Position numbers and translations under genes: made by a program. DNA of 64,000 nucleotides from Corythucha ciliata (taxonomy: Eukaryota > Arthropoda > Insecta > Hemiptera > Tingidae), in NCBI GenBank assembly GCA_038030265.1, contig CM075941.1, forward strand, positions 11,904,001 to 11,968,000, read 5' to 3'. This document shows, piece after piece, positions 56,900 through 64,000 of this stretch. Under the pieces are notes generated by a model, which was not told the origin of the DNA, made no database searches, and worked only from the letters and a program-made list of their open reading frames with translations. Every line of letters begins with the position of its first letter. The stretch's first letter is position 1.

Positions 56900-59029
56900 C
56901 TCCCCGTCCAGTACACCAACCAGTGCGGTGGTAGAGTTTCTTCCGCCATTATGGAAATGAATATTGATGGCGTCCGTTTAAAGTCTCTCCGCCAAGAAAC
57001 ATGGGGCAACACAATTGGCATAAACAGTGTGTGCCGTAGGCTTGTGAAGGCATTCCTTTAACTAGGTGTATGCTCTCGTCATTACCTGGAGTGACCAGAG
57101 GGTGTTAAAAGAATGCCTTGTGGTTACTCGTAAATTCAAAAGAGGGAGACATAAAGGGCGAAAGAGTGAGGAAAAGTTCCGTACAAGTTAAAATAATGGT
57201 TTTGAGACAAGCCTATTCGATTTAAATTGGATTTCTTGTGCATTTTTTATTATTTTATACTAACCTCAATATGTATCACCTCAAAAAGAGAGTTGGACTC
57301 TATGTAGGACCCTCTGCAATGAGCCACTTGCACATTTTTTGGAAACATTTTTTCCTTAAAGGTAATAAAAATCGAAAAGGGTTGGCGCATTTTTTTTTTC
57401 AATATCAACGGGAATTTTATGGGCCAGCTAAAAACACCCCGCGCCATGTTGATTTCATATCCGAGTGTGATGACGTCACTTAGTTCGAACCATATTCGAC
57501 AAATGACATTAACACATTGAATATTGCTTTATTATTCAATTTTATTGCTTTTTTTCAAAAAAGAAAATAATAAAAATTTGAATAAATATTAAAATATTAA
57601 AACATATTATAAATTATAATAAATATTCGAATACACATTTGAACGAGCCTCACTTGCTCTCGTTTTAGCGGCGAAAGATTCCCAAAAATGTATAATGAAG
57701 AATGAAATAAAAAATAACTCCACATCTTTGAGTTTCCAGCAGATCGTTTACGATATCTTTTCTTTTCAACTTCTCCAGAACAGATGCAGTTCATGTCTTC
57801 TTGTTGCCTAAAAAGTTAAGGAAATAATTTGTACGCTCTGCTCTTCGCAAACGCTTCCAAATTTGCAAGAGTAAGAATATAGGTGTGTTCCATTGTTTTG
57901 TACTTCCATGTTTCCTACAGGAATGGAAGTATGGTGATCGTGAAAAAAATCGAGTCCGAGCTGACTTATCATTATTGATGTACAACCTCAGAAAAGTTGA
58001 AAAAGTGGTTTTCGGCATCGGTTTTCGGCCGTCGGTCTTTAGTGAAGGAAAAGGGCAGCATTGACAGTTGTTTTCATTTATTATTTTCAGAAATTCCAAT
58101 GAAATGCTGTTCGTGCTACACTTTTCCTGCAATGGAAAATGCCTAATAGTCCATTAGAATAGTTTGTAGGGCGAGATTTATGGAGGTTCTCAGACTAGTT
58201 GTACGGTGAATAAGAGGTTTTTCTCTCTACTGTTTTACTTACTCTTTGAAAGAGCAGAGACGCTTAATATGTAGTACATATGTGACCAAACAAATCTATT
58301 GGTGCTTCCACAATGCTTACCCGTCAGTCGAGACCGTTGGTACTAAAATCGAGAGGGTACAACTCCCGGCTTCGCGTATGCGAGTCCTCGAAGTAGGTGC
58401 GCTGAAAAATGGTTCAATGACTTATAAGAATCAAGAAACGGAGCAATGTTATCCTGATTTCATCCTTCGCATTCAGAAAGGAAGAGCCAGAAAACAAGAA
58501 GAAACTAACTAATGAAGCCACTGAAGGCTTCCGAGCTCTATGATTATATGTATAATAATTGAATTTACTCACGTCAAAGTAGTCTTCACATCAGAAGAAC
58601 CTTGTAGATTGATAGAACCGGACCATGTTGTTCTCGCCTGCTAGAGGTGAGGTGTGATTTCACTGTCGGTGATTTTGTCACTGTGACTACTCCGTCACTG
58701 TTGGCTCCGGTGACGACCACATTGAAATCACCGTTCCGACCCTCTAACGGTGACATTCCTCTTCACTTATAATCGCCTCTTCATTAATCACTTCTATCGC
58801 CTCACTGCGCTAGAGTCTCTTGCAGGTTACCACCACTTTACCAGTTCTACTATCGCTCCAATGAACTCAGTAGCATTCTCCGCAGGTCTATCCCTCGTCT
58901 GTTGACTTTTTTTCTCGAACTTATAGTTAGTATTGAACCTCTAGTGTCGGTAATATATTTTTATTCACTTCGTTTTCCAAGACCTGTGCTACAGTGATCT
59001 TGTATAATTTTACTTTTTTTAAAATCACC
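56900..59029. other. Unassigned; GTCAC-rich repeat near 58650-58810
   Basis: Open frames at 57791-58132 (minus, 113 codons) and 58246-58512 (plus, 88 codons) match nothing known. 58650-58810 is rich in GTGAC/GTCAC motifs and resembles, inverted, the sequence at 61740-61860. Confidence 0.35.
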
Positions 59030-59119
59030 TTGCTAGGCAGGGCCCAGCCTTTGACCAAGGGCTGGGCAGAATATGTCGGACGTTATGGAAACTAGAGACC
59101 CCAACAAAAGAACTGGTAG

Positions 59120-60180
59120 CGCAATAAATCGTCAAATTCTTCCCCGGAAACTGAGTTTTCACAAAAAAGGGTCGTAATCCATCAAAAACTAACATCTTCG
59201 TTCGGAAATTATCTGTTTTAGCCTTCTATTCCTGATTTTCTATCCAAAAACTGACAATTTTTTTCAGACTTTTTCTATTAACAGACAATTCGATTTCCCC
59301 GGAAATCGTTACTTGTCATTCAAATATACAGGGTGACCGTCTTTTCATCAACGTCTTGTCTGAGAGACGTACAAATTAAACATTTTTTAACCAAACAATA
59401 ACGGGTTTTAACTCAAAACTGACGTTTTTTAACAAAAAAACTGAATATTTCACTCTAGTTTAACTGAATATTTTACTTCAAAACTGACGTTTCTACGCCA
59501 AAGACGAAGTGTTTACGCCTAAACTAAAAATTTCACAGCACAACTTTTAAAATCCAAGTCTTTACCCCCAAAACTGGTGAATTCCGCCTAAAAATGGCGG
59601 GTTTCACCCAAAACGGATCAAAAAAAATGATCTTAATTACGATTAACAGACCACTCAGTACTAAAAACTGCCGATTATGTCCTTCAATTGGCGATTTTAG
59701 TAAAAAAAAACAAAACAAAAAAAAAACCACAATTCCTGGCCAAGTCTGACGTGCCCCCCCCCTCAAAATGAAGATGCTACCACAAAACTCGCGATTTTAA
59801 CCTAAAACTAAACTTTACTGTTCCATTTCAAAATGAATATTTTACACTCGAAACGACATTTTCCCCTCAAAATTAGATAATTTACTCCAAAACTGACAAT
59901 GTCACACTTTAACTCAAGTTTTCCTCAAAACGGGTGATTTTAGACAAATTCATCGCAAATGTGACGATTTCACGCCAAAGCTGACGTGTTACCCCATAAC
60001 TGATGACGTTAATACAAAACTGGCCATTTTACCCCAAAACTGACTGTTTTAATTCCAAAACTTACGATTTCATCCCAAAAACGTTCCTAAACTGACGATT
60101 TTACCCTGAAACTTGCGGTTCCACCCCAAAAATATCACTTTACCTCAAAACTGAATATTCTACTTCAAAATTGATATTTT
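59120..60180. repeat. Degenerate array V4 (CAAAACTGACGATTTTA)
   Basis: Diverged copies of CAAAACTGACGATTTTA followed by CCCC, spaced about 20-35 bp. The wording overlaps V2 in complement (ACTGTCAATTTCGTC is close to ACTGACGATTTTACC), so V2 and V4 may share an origin. Confidence 0.75.
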
Positions 60181-60189
60181 ACTTTGTTG

Positions 60190-60960
60190 GGCACAGCTTT
60201 TCAGGGCACATAGAGTAAGTTTTGACGATTTCAAGGCTGGAATAGCTATAATGGCCATTTTTAGGGCGCATAAAGTCAGTCTTTCCAGTTATAGGAGCGA
60301 ACAGTACGTCCCAAGTCAAGGCGAGAACAGCCGGGTTGGCCGTTTTCGGCGCTCCGAATGGTCTATTTTGCCATTTTCCGGGTAGGAGTTACTTGTTCAG
60401 GCATTTTTAGAGCTCGATTCGTCGGGTAATCCATTTCTAGAGCTCGTAAAGTAAATTCGGCAATTTCTAGGGCTCAAATATAGTAATTTTAGCCATTTTA
60501 TAGACACGAGTCGTCAGTTTTGCCATTTTCAGGGCTCAAATACCTAGTCCATCAAGCCAAGGCCATGAAGTTTGACCATTCCTGGTGCGCAAATTGTCGA
60601 TTTTGCCATTTTCAGGGAAGGATTCATCTTTTTAGGCATTTCCAGGGCACGTGAAGTCATTTTGGCCGTTTTCAGGGCTTGATTAGTCCTTCAAGCCAAA
60701 AGCGCGCACTATGGTCATATTTGGCTCAAGAATGGCCAGTCTGATCAATTTTAGCGCACGAATGGTCGATTTAGCTACTTTCGGGCGGTAATCATTATCT
60801 TTTTAGGCATTTTAGGGCGCGTGAAGTCCAGTTTTAGCCATTTTCAAAACGCGAATCGACAGTTTTGTATTTTTGGGCGTGAGTTTAGTTACTTTAGCCG
60901 TTTTTATAGGGCAAATAGCTAGTTTTAACTATTTTTAGACAGTGAAAAGGCTGTCAAACT
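60190..60960. repeat. Degenerate array V3 (second site)
   Basis: Units such as TTTAGCCATTTTCAGGGC and GAATCGTCAGTTTTGCCAT match the array at 18180-20300 inside element B, although elements B and D have different ends. Confidence 0.75.
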
Positions 60961-61464
60961 AGTTTTAGTAGAGCGAACCACACCATTTCTTTAGCACCTC
61001 TCTTAAGCAAATACTACAGACAGACGCGGGTCTGTCTGCGAAAATGGTATTCTAGGACGCAAAAACGGCGGATTTGGTCTTTGAATTATGTCACCCTTGC
61101 GATATCCGTTTTGTGAGTGACAAAACCCGTTGAAATTTTTTTTTTTATTAGTGAAATCCGTGAAGTTATTTTTTTAGTGAGCGCCGACGAAACACAATGT
61201 GATTATCCTGAAAGATTTGTACTTTCAGAATGCATCTAGGGGTGGGTAACTGTCCCACTAAATCTGAATTTTTGAGTCTAGGGGAGGGCAGCTGTCTAGC
61301 CCTGCCCCCCTCTGGCTATGCCTATGTTCCTAGGTAAATTTGTGCATTGCAGTTTTTGGTCCATGACTCACCTTCATGTTTGCATTTGAGGCTGTGGGTT
61401 CGCCGTTCATAGGAGTTTTCCACGGATCAAGTTAGAAAAAGAATTATATATTTTTTTATGACCG

Positions 61465-61860
61465 ATGCAAACGAAATTGATTTGCGAAATCGTGTCATTT
61501 GCCCTATTAATAGGCTTTGTTGGGTCCGGGAATGAAATTCACACAGATACCGGCGAGTCCGGTAACATTAGGCATTTGCTCAAACGAACTGCTACAGGGG
61601 GCCTGTCCGGTAATATTTCAGGGTTCCTAGGAATATCCTTTTCCAACCGTCCACCCCAAATTAAATCACATGTTGTTGGGGAGGACGGGTGGAAACAAAC
61701 AGTGATAGTGACATTAAAAAGTATAGAACAGGTCCTCAGTAGTCACTTAAGTGACAAAATCACTTGTTTTCGTCACAGTGACTGCTCAGTCACCGGAGCT
61801 AGTTGTCACTGTGACCGACAAAAGCTGTCACGTCACACCTCTATCGCCTGCATGCTTTGA
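61465..61860 (+). CDS. Signal-peptide ORF with a MITE inside
   Basis: 131 codons. The start MQTKLICEIVSFALLIGFVG looks like a signal peptide, followed by NEIHTDTGESGNIRHLLKR with a dibasic KR. From about residue 45 to 91 the frame is MITE sequence (61598-61736), then a Cys-containing tail from GTCAC-rich repeat (CFRHSDCSVTGASCHCDRQK). Before the insertion the frame would have stopped a few codons after RTAT. The short pre-insertion peptide may be chance or a small secreted peptide; no family is known. It begins about 130 bp after element D. Confidence 0.25.
   Translation: MQTKLICEIVSFALLIGFVGSGNEIHTDTGESGNIRHLLKRTATGGLSGNISGFLGISFSNRPPQIKSHVVGEDGWKQTVIVTLKSIEQVLSSHLSDKITCFRHSDCSVTGASCHCDRQKLSRHTSIACML
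61598..61736. mobile_element. MITE with CAG target duplication (copy 4)
   Basis: 139 bp, flanked by CAG at 61595-61597 and 61737-61739. Starts GGGGCCTGTCCGGTAATA and ends AGTATAGAACAGGTCCT. The interior matches the copy at 11475-11615 block by block (TTCCTAGGAATATCC, AATTAAATCACATGTTG, CAGTGATAGTGACA). Confidence 0.88.
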
Positions 61861-61869
61861 ACCACTTCG

Positions 61870-62550
61870 GCGGAGCTGTGTTATTCATAGGCACCATTAT
61901 ATTATAGTTTTTCCGGAGTTTTCAAAGTTGTGCTCTTGCGGCACGAAGAAGTATTTGTACGTATTTTATTACGCCTCAAAGCAAATGAATAAAAGTAATA
62001 GCAATAGTAAGATAGGACTTGGAACAGCGATCGTAAAGTGATAACTAAGGCAAAAAGAAGGAAATTATAATTTGATAAGAGATAATAAGTATACCTATCC
62101 TGCGGAGCACAGTTTCTGTAAGTTCAGACGGACTATTTAATTCCATTTTAATGTGTAAAATTATTTTTAAATAACGAAAGAAAATGAGTATGAAACTATG
62201 AAACTCCATACCAATAAGAGTCACTCGAAAAAAGTTGAACTAAGTGACGTCACAGACACTCAGCCAATCACAAGGCGTTGTGACGAGCGTGAAAATTAAT
62301 GAATTTTTATGACCAATTTAATAATTATTGGCACGATTTTGAGAGCACTTTGTTGCGACAAGTTCATTCTTAGGTTCTACCTAGCCCCCAAAAAAAATTT
62401 CTTTCTAGAAAATTCCGACCCATGCAAGTTCCTAATTGGTTCTCAGGGCGATGGTATCGCTTTCTTGTAATTGTTTTGATAGATTGATAAGGCGTGATCG
62501 CCGGTATTTAATTGAAGGAATTGAATAAAAGCGATAGATTTCTGGACGAC
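61870..62550. other. No gene recognised
   Basis: AT-rich sequence without open frames above 60 codons or recognisable repeat ends. Confidence 0.4.
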
Positions 62551-62554
62551 AAGG

Positions 62555-62670
62555 AGGAAGGGCATAGCCCACCACAATTCGAATTTCGAGAAGAAATGGA
62601 TTCCCCGGCGGGATTTAAACCCGCAACTTCTGGATGTTTAGCACACCACGCTCTCATGTCGGCGCAGGTG
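62555..62670 (-). mobile_element. tRNA-derived SINE, second family (copy 2)
   Basis: The minus strand has a B box GGGTTTAAATCCC within a stem GCGGG/CCCGC. The same post-tRNA sequence as the copy at 53740-53905 follows (CCATTTCTTCTCGAAATTCG). The A box and anticodon arm are more decayed. Confidence 0.55.
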
Positions 62671-63089
62671 GGTGTGTAAAATTTCAGTCCCCTAGACCTT
62701 TCCTGAGAGCGCTATCGGGAAAATAACTATATTTCGGTTATTTTTGAATACCTCAGCTTCTATAGTAAAGATAAAAAGTGCGCATTGAACAACATTAATT
62801 CTCTTCACGATGCCCGAAAGTGAGATGTTTTAATTAATTTTCCAAGGAAGATGTCCAAGGAAAAGCCTTGACGCAAGCGGGCCTTGTTCACCCGCCGTGG
62901 AGCAGAGAAATTCGGGCAAAACCAACAACGACCTATGTGAAACGCTCATTCATGGCCACTTTGAGAGGATCTGACGTTCCATGAGAGGCGTTTTGGCCCA
63001 AACCGCCTTGCACGTGAGCCTGACCCGACCCTTAACGCATATAACCACGAAAAAAAAAAGGAGCCAAATCGTTGTCCATCCTTTTCACA

Positions 63090-63220
63090 TAGGCACCTAT
63101 ACATCCATGAATTTAGAACCGAAAGCCTCATTATCCTGTATTCGTAAGCTTTTCAGGGGCCCCGTCTGATAGGTGGCCAGGGGCGGTCCACCCCCCTCGC
63201 CCCACATCGGTACGCTACTG
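63090..63220 (+). mobile_element. Right end of another A-family element
   Basis: AGGGGCCCCGTCTGATAGG and ..CATCGGTACGCTACTG match the right end of A1 (13740-13813) closely, including the upstream CATCCATGAATTTAGAAC block. The matching left end was not located upstream, so this copy is truncated or its left end has decayed. Confidence 0.6.
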
Positions 63221-63335
63221 AAACGCACTAATAGCAAGCAATTCAAATCCTTCAGGGTCGCCACATTTTGTAACGTTCATTTCTCGAATTTCGCCTTGCG
63301 AGAATTTTTGCGAAAAATACATTTTCGCAGATCAT

Positions 63336-64000
63336 CAGTGGCGGAACAACACCTATCGGGGCCCGGGGCGGAAATCTCTAGGAGGCACTTTAGTCTCTAA
63401 TTAAACTAGGAATATACTATTTCAGCAGCGTTGAGGTGTTGAGGTTCATATTTTTCTCAATTTTAGCCATGAAATTGCCTCCGAAAACTGCGTATGTGCG
63501 TTTTCCCAACTTTATTCGCAAATTAGCAATTTTTCTAAATTTTCGTGCTATGAATTTCCGCTTTTCTCCAAGTTGAACACCAATTTGTGTTCTTCTCCCC
63601 CGTGAATTAGCGCTTTTTCAAAGTTTTAGCCGCCTGAATTAGGGTTTTTTTTTCAATTTTATTCCCAAAGTTGCCCGAGGAATCAACGAGTCTCATCAAT
63701 ATCAGCTGTGAATTAGCGTTTTTCTCCCACTTTTAGCACCGAATTAGCACATTTTATCATTTTTAGCTGCGAATCGGTGTTATTATAATTTCCTAGCCGT
63801 GAATTAGCCATGAATTTGCCTCAAGAATCCGCAAAGTAGAGGTAGCATTTGAGTGCACTGCCGAAATTGTATCCACAAATTAGCGGTTTTCTCCATTTTA
63901 AACGCCAATTCGTGTTTTTCTAACAGCAATTTCCATTCAACACCCTACACAAGTGTATAGTGCTGCGTCCTCTCCTTGAACACATGTTTCAATTCAGAGA
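63336..64000 (+). mobile_element. Left end of an A-family array element, runs off the window
   Basis: Starts CAGTGGCGGAACAACACC then TATCGGGGCCCGGGGCGG, the A-family left end. From 63410 onward it is V1 array (TTTAGCCGTGAATTAGCC-type units). The element continues past the window edge. Confidence 0.65.

Larger units (their letters stand above)
59038..61326. mobile_element. Array-filled DNA element D (hAT-like, 2.29 kb)
   Basis: Flanked by TTGCTAGG (59030-59037) and TTCCTAGG (61327-61334), 7 of 8 matching. Starts CAGGGCCCAGCCTTTGACC and ends CTCTGGCTATGCCTATG. The right-end region (GAGTCTAGGGGAGGGCAGCT onward) is close to that of element C. The interior holds V4 (59120-60180), V3 (60190-60960) and V5-like (61060-61200) arrays in order. 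No transposase frame. Confidence 0.72.

Overview
The window looks like animal nuclear DNA, most likely from an arthropod. It holds one compact host gene in a very large amount of transposon-derived sequence. The assignment rests on an intron-containing SLC5-type transporter gene, I-type and R1-type LINEs, a mag-like Ty3/gypsy element with very short LTRs, tRNA-derived SINEs and hAT/Harbinger-like DNA elements. There are no bacterial operons, CRISPR arrays or rRNA genes. The species cannot be named from this sequence alone.

Layout. 1-2800: no firm gene; a foldback element split by a MITE (2197-2545). 2820-5293 (minus): a complete 12-exon sodium:solute symporter gene (SLC5 family) of 583 codons plus stop, with introns of only 53-90 bp. 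5840-6803 (minus): 3' part of an R1-clade LINE. 7699-11750: a small inverted-repeat element split by a Ty3/gypsy retrotransposon (7734-11652, minus), whose 5' LTR is itself split by a MITE. 12720-13813: a short-array DNA element. 15780-22419: a 6.6 kb hAT-like element filled with degenerate tandem arrays. It holds a second such element (16766-20851) and sits inside a Jockey/BS-like LINE whose reverse transcriptase continues at 22420-23940. 24-29.5 kb: largely unassigned. 29.5-43.6 kb: a block of broken LINEs, four of them head-to-tail on the minus strand, with a SINE in one and a MITE in another. 45.2 kb: a candidate TATA/Inr promoter with a first exon. 45854-49491, 53073-55235, 59038-61326 and 63336-end: further array-filled DNA elements. 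Two small ORFs with signal-peptide-like starts lie at 56654-56887 and 61465-61860.

Most of the non-LINE sequence is made of a few degenerate repeat vocabularies with units of very roughly 17-40 bp, packed inside elements with hAT-like ends (CA..TG termini, 8 bp target duplications). A separate MITE group uses the trinucleotide CAG/CTG as its duplicated target at every one of the four insertions that can be delimited. The nesting gives relative ages: gypsy into an older foldback, then MITE into gypsy; LINE, then array element A2, then array element B.

Only the SLC5 gene can be called a working host gene. It should encode a plasma-membrane transporter that couples Na+ entry to uptake of a small organic anion or vitamin. 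The transposon ORFs carry stops, frameshifts or insertions and appear inactive as they stand.
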